From positions 1 through 64,000 of the forward strand of contig NZ_CAJUPA010000003.1 of assembly GCF_910588395.1 (NCBI RefSeq): a stretch of 64,000 nucleotides of DNA, given 5' to 3'. The notes below the pieces were generated by a model. That model was not told the origin of the DNA. It made no database searches and saw only the letters and a program-made list of their open reading frames with translations. The DNA comes from an uncultured Faecalibaculum sp. GTDB lineage: Bacteria > Bacillota_I > Bacilli_A > Erysipelotrichales > Erysipelotrichaceae. The position numbers and the translations under genes are program-made. This document shows positions 1-8,940 of the stretch, piece by piece (position 1 is the stretch's first letter; each line of letters starts with the position of its first letter).

Positions 1-69
1 TATTATTAAAAATTCCAATCTGAGATATGTTCAGATGGAACTGTGAAAGACCCGGACGGTTACGAGCAC

Positions 70-116
70 AAAGGACAAACCATGGCAGTCCCAGGCCGGG
101 TTTGTCCTTTTCGGTT
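70..116 (+). terminator. Terminator of the gene upstream of the window
   Basis: An 11-bp arm (70-80, AAAGGACAAAC) is mirrored at 100-110 and followed by a T-rich tail. It closes a transcript that enters from the left edge and separates it from pgk. Confidence 0.75.
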
Positions 117-169
117 TTCTTCTGTTCTCAAACCGGAGATTTGCGCCGGGCTTACAAATCCTCAGGACA

Positions 170-200
170 TGGACATATTCCTGCCTGCAGGTGATATACT
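170..200 (+). promoter_or_regulatory. Possible pgk promoter
   Basis: TGGACA at 170-175 and TATACT at 195-200 are separated by 19 bases, slightly longer than ideal. The site lies between the upstream terminator and the pgk ribosome binding site. It is the only reasonable sigma-A-like pair seen there. Confidence 0.35.
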
Positions 201-232
201 GTTTACGATGCAAAAAGCATAGGAGGATTATC

Positions 233-1417
233 ATGGCAAAAAGAACTGTCAAAGACCTGGATGTCAAAGGCAAAAAGGTCATCGTCCGCTGCGATTTCAA
301 CGTGCCCCGCAAGGACGGCGTCATCACAAATGACAACCGGATCGTGCAGGCGCTGCCGACGATCAAATATCTGCTGGAGCAGGGAGCCAAAGTCATTCTG
401 ATGTCCCACCTGGGCAAGGTGAAGACAGAGGAAGACAAGGCCAAGAACAGCCTGGAGTGCGTGGCTGTCCGTCTGGCTGAGCTGCTGCCTGACACAAAAG
501 TGGAATTCTGCAACGAGACCCGCGGACCTGTTCTGGAAGAAATGGTCAACGATCTCAAAGATGGTCAGATTCTGCTGATCCAGAACACCCGGTATGAAAA
601 GGGCGAATCCAAGAACGATCCCGAACTGGGCAAATACTGGGCAAGCCTGGGTGATGTATTTGTGGAAGACGCTTTCGGTTCTGTACACCGGGCACACGCT
701 TCCACCGTGGGCATCCCGTCCAACCTGCCGGAAAACGGTCTGGGCTTCCTGGTTGAAAAGGAAGTGGACATGCTGGGCAAAGCCGTGGATGATCCGAAGC
801 ATCCCTTCGTGGCCATCATCGGCGGTGCCAAGGTATCCGACAAAATCGGTGTGATTGAAAACATGCTGGAGAAAGCCGACAAAGTCATCGTTGGCGGCGG
901 CATGGCGTACACATTCCTGAAGGCGCTGGGAGAAAACGTAGGCAACTCTCTGGTTGAAGAAGACAAAATCGATCTGGCCAAAGCCACGCTGGAAAAGGGC
1001 AAGGACAAAATCGTTCTCCCCGTTGACCACGTGATTGCGGATGCATTCGCCAACGATGCCAATACGCAGGTTGTGGAAGGCAACATTCCCGAAGGCTGGA
1101 TGGGTCTGGATATCGGACCGAAATCCGTTGAGAAATTCAAGGAAACGCTGGATGGTGCGAAGACTGTGGTATGGAACGGCCCCATGGGCGTATTTGAAAT
1201 GCCGAACTTCGCCAAGGGCACACTGGAAGTCTGCACTGCCATTTCCGAACTGCCGGAAGCCATTACCGTGATCGGCGGCGGTGACTCCGCAGCTGCAGCC
1301 ATTCAGCTGGGCTTCAAGGACAAGTTCTCCCACATCTCCACAGGCGGCGGCGCTTCCCTGGAGTACATGGAAGGCAAGACTCTGCCGGGCATCGCTGTGA
1401 TCAGCGCAAAAGACTAA
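233..1417 (+). CDS. pgk: Phosphoglycerate kinase
   Basis: This cytoplasmic glycolytic enzyme transfers the acyl phosphate of 1,3-bisphosphoglycerate to ADP. The 394-residue product has the usual family length. Visible family motifs are RCDFNVPRKDG near the N-terminus, GGAKVSDKIGVIENML in the hinge region, WNGPMGVFE, and the nucleotide-binding GGGDSAAA near the C-terminus. An in-frame ATG lies 42 bases upstream, but AGGAGG at 221-226 sits correctly before the ATG at 233, and the protein then begins MAKRTVKDLD as homologues do. tpiA follows after 18 bases, so the two are probably cotranscribed. Confidence 0.98.
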   Translation: MAKRTVKDLDVKGKKVIVRCDFNVPRKDGVITNDNRIVQALPTIKYLLEQGAKVILMSHLGKVKTEEDKAKNSLECVAVRLAELLPDTKVEFCNETRGPVLEEMVNDLKDGQILLIQNTRYEKGESKNDPELGKYWASLGDVFVEDAFGSVHRAHASTVGIPSNLPENGLGFLVEKEVDMLGKAVDDPKHPFVAIIGGAKVSDKIGVIENMLEKADKVIVGGGMAYTFLKALGENVGNSLVEEDKIDLAKATLEKGKDKIVLPVDHVIADAFANDANTQVVEGNIPEGWMGLDIGPKSVEKFKETLDGAKTVVWNGPMGVFEMPNFAKGTLEVCTAISELPEAITVIGGGDSAAAAIQLGFKDKFSHISTGGGASLEYMEGKTLPGIAVISAKD

Positions 1418-1435
1418 GGTCATCTGGAGGACATC

Positions 1436-2182
1436 ATGAGAGAAGCAATCATTGTCGGAAACTGGAAAATGAACAAAAACAACGCGGAGACCCGGGCTTT
1501 CTTTGAGGAAGTGGATCCCGCAGCTGTCAGCGACAAGGCTCTGTATGGCATCGGCGCTCCTTTCACGGATCTGAAAACAGCGCTGGACAACGCGAAGAAC
1601 CTGATTGTTGCAGCAGAAAACGTTCACTTCGAAGACTCCGGTGCATTCACCGGCGAAGTGTCCGTTCCGATGCTGGAAGAACTGGGCATCAAATACTGCA
1701 TCATCGGTCACAGCGAACGTCGTCAGATGTTCGGTGATACGGATGAAACAGTCAACAAAAAGGCAAAGAAACTGCTGGCTGCAGGCATTACGCCGATTCT
1801 GTGCATCGGCGAGACCGAAGAGGAGTACGATGCCGGCAAGACAAAGGACGTCATTGCCTCTCAGCTCAATGGCTCTCTGGCAGACATTCCTGCCGAAGAG
1901 TACAAGAACATCGTCATCGCCTACGAACCGATCTGGGCCATTGGCACCGGCAAATCCGCTTCTGTGGAAATCGCAGAAGACTGCTGCAAGCTGGTTCGTG
2001 ATGTCGTTCGCGACATGGTCGGCGAAGAAGCTGCGGAGGCTGTACGCATTCAGTACGGCGGATCTGTGAAGCCCGGCAACATCGTGGAATACATGGCACA
2101 GCCGGATATCGACGGTGCTCTGATCGGCGGTGCGTCCCTGAAACCGGACAGCTTCCTGGAAATCATCGAAAAAACAAAGTAG
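1436..2182 (+). CDS. tpiA: Triosephosphate isomerase
   Basis: This enzyme interconverts dihydroxyacetone phosphate and glyceraldehyde 3-phosphate in glycolysis. The 248-residue length is typical. The substrate-binding Asn and Lys lie in NWKMNK (residues 9-14), the catalytic His in GHSERR, the catalytic Glu in AYEPIWAIGTGK, and the phosphate loop in QYGGSVKP. A TGGAGG ribosome site at 1425-1430 supports this start. It sits directly behind pgk and before a strong terminator, which makes a two-gene glycolytic operon. Confidence 0.98.
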   Translation: MREAIIVGNWKMNKNNAETRAFFEEVDPAAVSDKALYGIGAPFTDLKTALDNAKNLIVAAENVHFEDSGAFTGEVSVPMLEELGIKYCIIGHSERRQMFGDTDETVNKKAKKLLAAGITPILCIGETEEEYDAGKTKDVIASQLNGSLADIPAEEYKNIVIAYEPIWAIGTGKSASVEIAEDCCKLVRDVVRDMVGEEAAEAVRIQYGGSVKPGNIVEYMAQPDIDGALIGGASLKPDSFLEIIEKTK

Positions 2183-2210
2183 AGTTCTGCTTTCCGCAGA
2201 TTTCTGCTCT

Positions 2211-2253
2211 GGCGGGTGTCAGTTTCTGCAAAGAAACAGGCACCCGCTTTTTT
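2211..2253 (+). terminator. Terminator after tpiA
   Basis: GCGGGTGTC (from 2212) pairs with GGCACCCGC (to 2247), an inner GTTTCT-GCAA-AGAAAC hairpin extends the stem, and six T residues follow. It ends the pgk-tpiA transcript. Confidence 0.9.
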
Positions 2254-2356
2254 CGGGCCGGAGTGGCAGGGGCAGCCATGAGGACAGATATTTGAAGGTT
2301 TTGCCATGCGCAGGTGCATGGTATAAAGGAGACAACGGAAGGAAGGTGGAGACAGT

Positions 2357-3133
2357 ATGGAGACAAACAGGCAGAAGCCGGAGGGGAAAACCGGCTGGAT
2401 ATTTGCCTCGGATTTTGACAATACGCTGTTCTTTCACGATGGCACAGGGCTGCACGAGACAGATGCCCGGGCCATCAGAGAGTGGCAGGCGGCGGGCAAT
2501 CTGTTCGGGATCTGCACCGGGCGGTCGCTCACTCATCTGCTGCAGAAGTTCGAAACGGTGCTGCATCAGGCGGGTGTGGTTCCGGATTTTTACATCAGTT
2601 CCTCCGGCGCGCTGATTGTGAACGGCAAAAAAGAAGTGATGGCAGTTCATGAAATCGAAGCGGATGTGATCCGCTCAGCCGCAGAGCGCTGCCCGGATTC
2701 CCTGGCTGTGCACAACAGCCGGGAGCTTTTCTGCATGGGGAAGGCATGGCATGACCTCCCGCTTCGCCAGGATGTTCCGGATGACCGGCAGTACTATGGA
2801 CTGTCTTCCTGGAATGAAGAGGGAAAGCGGCTGGATATCACGGATCTGAGGCTGGCGGCTTATGCCAATGCAGCGACGGTGGACTATGTACCTGCCGGGA
2901 TCTCGAAAGGGACCGGGGTCCTGGAACTGTGCCGTTTGCTGGGGCTGGATCCGGAAAAAACGGCGGGAATGGGGGATTCCTGGAATGATCTGCCGCTGAT
3001 CGAGACAGTATCATATGGCTTTACTTTCTCCGGCAGCCCGCATATTGTAAAAAAAGCGGCGGCTTTTCACGCGAACTCCATCGCAGAATCCCTGCAGAAA
3101 GTGACAGAAATTCAGCGCTTTCAAACAGATTGA
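2357..3133 (+). CDS. HAD-superfamily hydrolase, Cof type
   Basis: Likely a cytoplasmic phosphatase acting on a small phosphorylated metabolite; the substrate cannot be read from sequence. HAD motif I is DFDNTLF with Asp19 and Asp21. Motif II lies in GICTGRS, and motif IV is GDSWNDLP with Asp207 and Asp211. The long insert between motifs II and IV is the C2-type cap of the Cof subfamily, and the 258-residue length fits. A GGAAGGTGGA ribosome site at 2341-2350 supports the start. It stands alone between the tpiA terminator and the next gene. Confidence 0.88.
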   Translation: METNRQKPEGKTGWIFASDFDNTLFFHDGTGLHETDARAIREWQAAGNLFGICTGRSLTHLLQKFETVLHQAGVVPDFYISSSGALIVNGKKEVMAVHEIEADVIRSAAERCPDSLAVHNSRELFCMGKAWHDLPLRQDVPDDRQYYGLSSWNEEGKRLDITDLRLAAYANAATVDYVPAGISKGTGVLELCRLLGLDPEKTAGMGDSWNDLPLIETVSYGFTFSGSPHIVKKAAAFHANSIAESLQKVTEIQRFQTD

Positions 3134-3220
3134 ATCCGGGTGGTTACGCCGGGAAGCATTGAGTTTGGATCGGGCGTGTGTTAGTGTATGTTTGAACTTT
3201 CGCAGAACAGGAGGCAAGGA

Positions 3221-4402
3221 ATGAATTTTGTAGAGGACAATGGTAAAAAAATCGCAGCTGTCTTGTGCGTGGCATCATGTTTCCCCGTGATTGCCACAGT
3301 CTACGCAATGGAGACCGCACCTGGATGGCACGGCGACAAGTACATCAACAATGACTCCACTGTAGCCAAAGGCTGGCAGGAGATTGAAGGCAAATCCTGG
3401 TACTTCTCTGAAGAAGACGGAACTGTCGATACAAAAACAACCCGCAGCGCCGTTGTTGCAAGTGTTTCATCCAATGTAAAAGATGAAATGAAGGCAAAAG
3501 CGGAAGCAGCAATCACAGAACAGGCAGCCGCAGAAGCAGCTGCTGAAGCACCCGCTGCAGAAGAAGCAGCCCCCGTCGCGGAAGAGACACCCGCTGCAGA
3601 ACAGGCACAGCCGGCAGAAGCACCGGTGGAAGCCCCTGCAGAAGCAGCCCCTGCTGTGGAAGAAACAGTCTACACAGAAGAGACGCCCGCAGCTCCGGTG
3701 GAGGAACTCCCCGCTGTGACAGAGGTTCCTGTTGAAACCGCTCCCGTGGAAACAGCACCTGTTGAAGCAGCTCCCGCCCCGGAAGTGCCGGCAGCTCCGG
3801 TTGTTGACGAGACACCGGTTCAGGATGTATACGAGGCGCCCGTCGTGGACGAAGCACCGGCTCCGGAAGTACCGGCAGCTCCGGTTGTTGACGAAACACC
3901 GGCACCGGAAGTGCCCGCGGCTCCGGTTGTGGATGAAACACCGGCCCCGGAAGCACCCGTTGTGGATCCGGCACCGGCTCCCGCTCCGGAACCTGCACCT
4001 GCACCGGAACCGGCTCCTGCACCCGAACCCACCCCGGAACCTGTTGTGGATCCCAATGCGGACCTGAACAGCAGCATCGCCAATGCGGCCCTGGGTATGG
4101 TCGGCGTGACAGACGGCTGGCAGTGCACACAGGTCGCCACAGGCGCTCTGAACGCAGCCGGTGTGAATGCTGGTGTGGTATGGCCCAGTGAATACATCCA
4201 GTACGGCTACTATGTGGATCCTTCCCAGGCTGTAGCCGGCAACCTGATTTATTACAACAACGGCGGCAATGGCTATGATCACATTGCTGTCTACATCGGT
4301 GACGGCCAGGCCGTTCATGGAAACTATGACGGTCAGACAGTGATTGCAGATGCCTATCTGTCCACTGCCGGAAATCCTCAGTTTATCCAGATTGCACAGT
4401 AA
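3221..4402 (+). CDS. Secreted cell-wall protein with Pro/Ala/Glu repeats and a C-terminal NlpC/P60- or CHAP-like domain
   Basis: Predicted to be an exported peptidoglycan-associated hydrolase. Residues 1-29 look like a signal peptide ending TVYA. Residues 30-75 hold a single choline-binding-like repeat (GWQEIEGKSWYFSEEDG). Residues about 85-285 are a low-complexity wall-spanning stretch with near-identical units such as PEVPAAPVVDETPA, then PAPEPAPAPEP. The final 100 residues resemble a papain-like NlpC/P60 or CHAP domain, with Cys302 in GWQCTQ and His354 in DHIAVYIGDG as probable catalytic residues. The start at 3221 is chosen for AGGAGG just upstream; an in-frame ATG at 3188 lacks one. The target bond is unknown. 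Confidence 0.82.
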   Translation: MNFVEDNGKKIAAVLCVASCFPVIATVYAMETAPGWHGDKYINNDSTVAKGWQEIEGKSWYFSEEDGTVDTKTTRSAVVASVSSNVKDEMKAKAEAAITEQAAAEAAAEAPAAEEAAPVAEETPAAEQAQPAEAPVEAPAEAAPAVEETVYTEETPAAPVEELPAVTEVPVETAPVETAPVEAAPAPEVPAAPVVDETPVQDVYEAPVVDEAPAPEVPAAPVVDETPAPEVPAAPVVDETPAPEAPVVDPAPAPAPEPAPAPEPAPAPEPTPEPVVDPNADLNSSIANAALGMVGVTDGWQCTQVATGALNAAGVNAGVVWPSEYIQYGYYVDPSQAVAGNLIYYNNGGNGYDHIAVYIGDGQAVHGNYDGQTVIADAYLSTAGNPQFIQIAQ

Positions 4403-4406
4403 GACG

Positions 4407-4437
4407 AAAGCCTGACACCAGTCGGGCTTTTCTTTTT
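4407..4437 (+). terminator. Terminator after the cell-wall protein gene
   Basis: AAAGCCTGAC pairs with GTCGGGCTTT across ACCA, with one G-T wobble, and a T-rich tail follows. Confidence 0.85.
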
Positions 4438-4494
4438 CCGGCTGCCGTGTGTCTGCATGGCAGCTGCCTGGAAAAATCACAGAAAGGAACATCC

Positions 4495-5007
4495 ATGACA
4501 CCCATTGAACTGCTTCTTGACCGGGCTTCCTGCAAAACCTACACGACTCAGCCGCTGCTGGAAGACGAAGTCCGCCTTATCCTGCAGGCCGGCCAGGCGG
4601 CTCCCTCCGGCAGAAACCGGCAGCCCACCGCATTTCTGGCGGTGACAGATCCCGAAATCCGCCGCACACTTTCCCGCCTGAACGCCGAAGTCCTGCACAC
4701 AGATGCAGATCCTTTTTATCAGGCACCGGCGGTGTTTGCGGTGCTGGCAGATCCTGCTGTTTCCACTTATCTGTATGACGGCTCCCTGGCTGCCGGACAG
4801 ATGCTGCTGGCAGCCAGTGCACTGGGGCTGGGATCCTGCTGGATCCACCGTGCAAAGGAAGTCTTTGCCACTGATCAGGGGAAAGCCATTCTGGAAAAAG
4901 CCGGCTTGCCTCTGGATTATGAAGGAATCGGTTTTGTCATCGCCGGACATCCAGCCCAGCAGCCGGCGGTCAAAGCGAAAACATCCCGGGTGGGGTACCT
5001 GAAATGA
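4495..5007 (+). CDS. Nitroreductase-family flavoprotein
   Basis: A 170-residue FMN-dependent NAD(P)H oxidoreductase of the nitroreductase fold; the natural substrate is unknown. Family features are the N-terminal RASCKTY (usually RRSxRxF), QAAPSGRNRQP for the FMN phosphate, and the C-terminal GLGSCWIHRA followed by a VIAGHP strand. The ATG at 4495 is preferred over an in-frame start at 4447 because AGAAAGGAAC lies just upstream and the family begins at this point. Its stop overlaps the ispF start (ATGA), so the two are translationally coupled. Confidence 0.88.
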   Translation: MTPIELLLDRASCKTYTTQPLLEDEVRLILQAGQAAPSGRNRQPTAFLAVTDPEIRRTLSRLNAEVLHTDADPFYQAPAVFAVLADPAVSTYLYDGSLAAGQMLLAASALGLGSCWIHRAKEVFATDQGKAILEKAGLPLDYEGIGFVIAGHPAQQPAVKAKTSRVGYLK

Positions 5008-5483
5008 TCCGCATCGGGCAGTCTGTGGACATTCATCCCCTCAAAGCGGGCAGGGATCTGATCCTGGGCGGTGTGCGGATCAGTCATGACAAAGGACTGG
5101 ACGGACACAGCGACGCGGATGTGCTGGTGCATGCCGTGGCGGAATCCATTCTCGGTGCGCTGGCGCTGGGAGATCTGGGGACCCATTTTCCGGACACCGA
5201 TCCGGCATACAAAGGCGCCGACAGTCTGCTGCTGCTGGCTCATACTGCCAAACTGGCCAGAGACTGCGGATTCAGACTTTCCAATCTGGACGCCACGATT
5301 CTGGCAGAGCAACCGAAGATGGCGCCCCATATCCCGGCAATGCGGGAAAACATGGCCCGGGTGCTGAACTGCGATGTGTCGCAGATTTCCGTCAAGGCAA
5401 CCCGGGGCGAAAAACTTGGCTTTGTGGGCCGCGAAGAAGGCATCGCAGCTGTCTGCGTCTGCCTGATGGAGACAGACCGATGA
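5004..5483 (+). CDS. ispF: 2-C-methyl-D-erythritol 2,4-cyclodiphosphate synthase
   Basis: This enzyme of the non-mevalonate isoprenoid pathway cyclises CDP-methylerythritol phosphate, releasing CMP. The 159-residue length is typical. Zinc ligands Asp9 and His11 lie in RIGQSVDIHPL, and GHSDADVLVHAV carries the third histidine. The consensus RIGxGxD has Ser at the second Gly here. KATRGEKLGFVGREEGIAA is the C-terminal CDP-binding segment. It overlaps both neighbours by four bases inside a compact operon. Confidence 0.96.
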   Translation: MIRIGQSVDIHPLKAGRDLILGGVRISHDKGLDGHSDADVLVHAVAESILGALALGDLGTHFPDTDPAYKGADSLLLLAHTAKLARDCGFRLSNLDATILAEQPKMAPHIPAMRENMARVLNCDVSQISVKATRGEKLGFVGREEGIAAVCVCLMETDR

Positions 5484-5923
5484 AAACCGTACTGCAGCGC
5501 GTCACGGAAGCAAGCTGTGTCATAGACGGCAGCGTCGTGGGAGAAATCGGACAGGGATACATGATTCTCACCGGTTTCTGCCCCACGGACACCCGGGATA
5601 CTGTGGACCGGATGATCCGGAAAATCCTGGCTCTCCGGGTGTTTTCCGATGAAGAAGGAAAAATGAACCGTAGCCTGAGAGATGTGGAGGGCTCGGTGCT
5701 GAACATCAGTCAGTTCACCCTGTATGCGGACTGCCGCAGGGGAAACAGACCGGGTTTTTCGCAGGCGGCCTGTCCGGAAACGGCCATTTCGTTGTATAAC
5801 TATATGAATGAACAGCTCGCCAGACAGGTGCCGACAGCCACGGGCAGGTTCGGTGCAGATATGCAGATCCATCTGGTCAACGACGGACCTGTGACGATCG
5901 AGCTTGAAATGGGGGAACAGTGA
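5480..5923 (+). CDS. dtd: D-aminoacyl-tRNA deacylase
   Basis: This 147-residue cytosolic editing enzyme hydrolyses D-amino acids (and glycine from tRNA-Ala) from mischarged tRNA. Diagnostic motifs are SQFTLYADCRRGNRPGF in the first half and NDGPVTIELE near the C-terminus; the family consensus for the latter is NxGPVT. The ATG overlaps the ispF stop by four bases. Confidence 0.97.
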   Translation: MKTVLQRVTEASCVIDGSVVGEIGQGYMILTGFCPTDTRDTVDRMIRKILALRVFSDEEGKMNRSLRDVEGSVLNISQFTLYADCRRGNRPGFSQAACPETAISLYNYMNEQLARQVPTATGRFGADMQIHLVNDGPVTIELEMGEQ

Positions 5924-6777
5924 TGCGAATTGATGGAAAAGCGCTGGCTGCAGCCCGCCGGGAAGCCACGGCGGAAGCAGTCCGCAGACGTGTCAGTCAG
6001 GGCCTGCCGGTCCCGGTGCTGGCTGTGATCCTGGTGGGGGATGATCCTGCCAGCCAGGTTTATGTCCGCAACAAGGAAAACGCCTGCCGGAAAGCGGGGA
6101 TCGAACCCCGCACCTGGCGGCTGCCCGCGGATACATCCGGGAAGGAGCTTCTGGATCTGATTGAAACACTCAACCGGGACCAGTCGGTTCATGGCATTCT
6201 CGTGCAGATGCCGCTGCCGGCACACCTTGACGAACAGGCGGTCATTGCCGCCATTGATCCGGACAAGGACGTGGACGGACTGCATCCGGTGAACGCCGGC
6301 CGCCTGGCCAATGGCCTGAAGGGGTTTGTGCCCTGTACGCCCCAGGGGGCAATCGCTCTGCTGGAACAGGCCGGGCTTGCGGATATGACCGGGCTGAAAG
6401 CGGTGGTTGTGGGGCGTTCGGTCCTGGTGGGCAAACCCATGGCTCAGCTGCTTCTGAACCGCAACGCCACTGTGACCATCTGCCACTCCCGCACAAAGGA
6501 TCTGGCAGCCCACGTGGCCGAAGCGGATATTCTGGTGGCAGCTGTGGGTCAGCCGGAACTGATCCGGGGCGACTGGATCAAGGACGGCGCCTATGTGATC
6601 GATGTGGGAATCAACCGGGTGGATGGTCATCTGGTAGGGGATGTGCAGACAGAGGCTGCGGAAAACCATGCCGCTGCCATCACGCCGGTTCCCGGGGGCT
6701 GCGGGCCCATGACCGTGCAGATGCTGCTGGAAAACACGCTGCTGGCAGCACAGCTGCAGGATGACAGAGAATCCTGA
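5923..6777 (+). CDS. folD: Bifunctional methylenetetrahydrofolate dehydrogenase / methenyltetrahydrofolate cyclohydrolase
   Basis: FolD oxidises 5,10-methylene-THF with NADP+ and hydrolyses the methenyl product, supplying formyl-THF. Signatures are YVRNKENACRKAGI with the catalytic Lys, VQMPLP, KDVDGLHPVN, PCTPQG, the Rossmann stretch VVVGRSVLVGKPMA, and TPVPGGCGPMT. ATG 5923 shares one base with the dtd stop; a GTG three bases upstream is also possible. The 284-residue length is normal. Its C1 chemistry could in principle connect to the methyltransferase module at 43-49 kb, but it is housekeeping in this class. Confidence 0.97.
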   Translation: MRIDGKALAAARREATAEAVRRRVSQGLPVPVLAVILVGDDPASQVYVRNKENACRKAGIEPRTWRLPADTSGKELLDLIETLNRDQSVHGILVQMPLPAHLDEQAVIAAIDPDKDVDGLHPVNAGRLANGLKGFVPCTPQGAIALLEQAGLADMTGLKAVVVGRSVLVGKPMAQLLLNRNATVTICHSRTKDLAAHVAEADILVAAVGQPELIRGDWIKDGAYVIDVGINRVDGHLVGDVQTEAAENHAAAITPVPGGCGPMTVQMLLENTLLAAQLQDDRES

Positions 6778-6795
6778 GACAGGGGAGGTCAGTGA

Positions 6796-7011
6796 ATGGA
6801 GTACAAGCTCAACGACATCGTGGAGATGAAAAAAGAGCACCCGTGTCACTTGTCCAGACAGTGGAAAATCATCCGCATGGGGGCTGATATCCGCATCAAA
6901 TGCCTCGGGTGCGGCACCAGTGTGCTGATGCCCCGCTCGAAATTCGAGAAGAAACTGAAAAGAGTCGCTGTGGCAGCACCGGAGGAATCCGGCAGTCCGC
7001 AGAAAGACTGA
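6796..7011 (+). CDS. DUF951 domain protein
   Basis: A 71-residue protein of a Firmicute-specific family of unknown function. Family hallmarks are DIVEMKKEHPC, GADIRIKCLGCG with two cysteines that look like part of a metal site, and MPRSKFEKKLK. The first cysteine of the presumed cluster is in EHPCHLSRQW. The gene usually lies immediately before ychF, as here, which suggests a translation-related role but does not prove it. Confidence 0.9.
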   Translation: MEYKLNDIVEMKKEHPCHLSRQWKIIRMGADIRIKCLGCGTSVLMPRSKFEKKLKRVAVAAPEESGSPQKD

Positions 7012-7097
7012 AGCTGGTTCCCGCTGCCTCAGACTCAGACTCAGCCGGAATGCAGCTGTCAGATGAAACTGAAAACAATACGAAAGGAACGATAGCC

Positions 7098-8198
7098 ATG
7101 CCATTGCAGGCAGGAATCGTGGGTCTGCCCAATGTAGGCAAATCCACATTATTCAATGCGATCACCAGATCGCAGGTTGAAGCCGCCAACTATCCCTTTG
7201 CCACCATCTCCCCGAATGTGGGTGTGGTGGAAGTCCCGGATGCGCGGATCGACCGGCTGACAGAACTGTTTCAGCCAAAAAAGACCATTTACACCACTTT
7301 TGAGTTCACGGACATTGCCGGACTGGTCAAAGGCGCCTCCAAAGGCGAGGGACTGGGCAACCAGTTTCTCTCCAATATCCGCCTCACGGATGCCATCTGT
7401 CATGTCGTCCGCTGCTTTGACGATCCCAACATCACCCATGTGGAAACCACGGTGGATCCTGTCCGGGACATTGAAATCATCAACCTGGAACTGATCCTGG
7501 CGGATCTGCAGACAGTGGAAAACCGCATTGCGAAAGTCGAACGCAAGGCAAAGACCAAAGACAAGGAAGCCATGGCCGAACTGGCGCTGCTCAGACGCCT
7601 GCAGCCGCATCTGGAAGCGGAACAGCCTGCCAGGACCCTGGAAATGGACGAAGATGAACTGACGCTTGTCAAAGGATATGGTCTGATCACCATGAAACCG
7701 GTGATTTACATCGCCAATACTGATGAAGAAGGGGTATCGGATCCCGATGGCTGCGGCTACTGGCAGCAGGTGAAATCCTATGCTGAAAACCATGGCAGCG
7801 AAGCGGTGCTGCTCTGTGCCAAAATGGAAGAAGATCTTTCGGGCATGGACCGGGAAGAGAAACAGGAGTTTCTGGATGAACTGGGACTGCCTGCCTCCGG
7901 CCTGGATCAGGTCATCACCAAAGCCTATGCCGTGCTCGGGCTGCAGACCTTCCTGACCGCCGGACCGGATGAATGCCGGGCATGGACCTTCCGCAAAGGC
8001 ATGAAAGCACCGGAATGCGCAGGCGTGATTCATTCCGATTTCCAGCGGGGATTCATCAAGGCAGAAGTCTACCGCTTCCAGGACATGGACGAGCTGGAAA
8101 GCGAAGCGGCGATCCGGGAAGCCGGGCGCATGCGCATGGAAGGCAAGGAGTATGTGGTGCAGGACGGAGATGTGATGCATTTCCGCTTCAACGTATGA
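7098..8198 (+). CDS. ychF: Ribosome-binding ATPase YchF
   Basis: An Obg-family P-loop NTPase that prefers ATP and binds ribosomes; it is linked to oxidative-stress responses. Domain order is the P-loop GLPNVGKST (residues 8-16), the G2/G3 region ending FTDIAGLVKGASKGEGLGN, a coiled-coil helical domain, and a C-terminal TGS domain (AWTFRKG to DGDVMHFRFNV). The atypical NTDEE replaces NKxD, as expected for an ATP-preferring member. The start at 7098 follows GAAAGGAAC and gives the canonical MPLQAGIVGLPNVGK. Length is 366 residues. Confidence 0.97.
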   Translation: MPLQAGIVGLPNVGKSTLFNAITRSQVEAANYPFATISPNVGVVEVPDARIDRLTELFQPKKTIYTTFEFTDIAGLVKGASKGEGLGNQFLSNIRLTDAICHVVRCFDDPNITHVETTVDPVRDIEIINLELILADLQTVENRIAKVERKAKTKDKEAMAELALLRRLQPHLEAEQPARTLEMDEDELTLVKGYGLITMKPVIYIANTDEEGVSDPDGCGYWQQVKSYAENHGSEAVLLCAKMEEDLSGMDREEKQEFLDELGLPASGLDQVITKAYAVLGLQTFLTAGPDECRAWTFRKGMKAPECAGVIHSDFQRGFIKAEVYRFQDMDELESEAAIREAGRMRMEGKEYVVQDGDVMHFRFNV

Positions 8199-8235
8199 TC
8201 TGCCTCTCCGTGCCTTCTGCAGGCAGGACCCGGGC

Positions 8236-8889
8236 ATGATGATACTCGGACAGAGCCTGAGCCAGATCATCGTGCTGGTGATTGCGGTGATCCTCTCCAT
8301 GTCCATTCATGAAGTGGCCCATGGCCTGGTCTCATACTGGTTCGGGGATCCCACAGCCCGTCAGGCTGGCCGGCTCTCCCTGAACCCTTTTGCCCACATA
8401 GACTGGAGCGGTCTGCTGTGCCTGCTGCTGTTCGGGTTTGGCTGGGCGAAACCCGTGCCGGTGGATCCGCGGTATTACAAAGACCCGAAAGCCGGCATGA
8501 TCTGGACCGCATTTGCCGGGCCCCTGGCCAATTTTCTGCTGTCCTTTGTCTGTGTGTTTCTCTATTACCTGCTGCTGAAGATCTCTCCGGGATTCGCCCT
8601 GGGCGCTGCGGGCAGTTTCATCGAGTCGGTCTTCGCTACCACGGCGATCATCTCCGCGGGCTTTGGGATCTTCAATCTGATCCCTGTTCCGCCCCTGGAC
8701 GGCTCCAAAATTCTGTTCGCCTTTCTTCCCGACCAGACCTATTACCGCGTTACCCGGGGCACCCCCTGGATGTCGCTGGTTTTCATTGCCCTGCTGTGGT
8801 CCGGTGTGATCTCCGGTCCCATTGCCATGCTCCGGGGCGGCATGATCGATGCCTTCTCCACAGCGGCAATGTTCCTGCTGGGTATGTGA
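8236..8889 (+). CDS. Site-2 protease family (M50) membrane metalloprotease
   Basis: A 217-residue polytopic membrane protein of the compact Rhizopine/YwhC-like M50 group. HEVAH (residues about 25-29) is the zinc-binding HExxH motif in the first membrane segment, and NLIPVPPLDG near residue 155 supplies the third ligand Asp. There is no PDZ domain, as is usual for this short group. Two ATG codons (8236, 8239) are possible starts. Physiological substrate is unknown. Confidence 0.9.
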   Translation: MMILGQSLSQIIVLVIAVILSMSIHEVAHGLVSYWFGDPTARQAGRLSLNPFAHIDWSGLLCLLLFGFGWAKPVPVDPRYYKDPKAGMIWTAFAGPLANFLLSFVCVFLYYLLLKISPGFALGAAGSFIESVFATTAIISAGFGIFNLIPVPPLDGSKILFAFLPDQTYYRVTRGTPWMSLVFIALLWSGVISGPIAMLRGGMIDAFSTAAMFLLGM

Positions 8890-8908
8890 ATCCGAGTCCA
8901 TTCCGGAC

Positions 8909-8940
8909 AAGCCGGTCCTGCTGTGCAGACCGGTTTTTCT
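8909..8940 (+). terminator. Terminator after the M50 protease gene
   Basis: GCCGGTC (8911-8917) pairs with GACCGGT (8928-8934), followed by TTTTTC. It ends the ispF-to-protease run. Confidence 0.8.

Noticed and set aside
3740..4060. CRISPR-like or tandem DNA array
   Set aside because: The repeats are in-frame coding repeats of a wall protein without spacer-like units.
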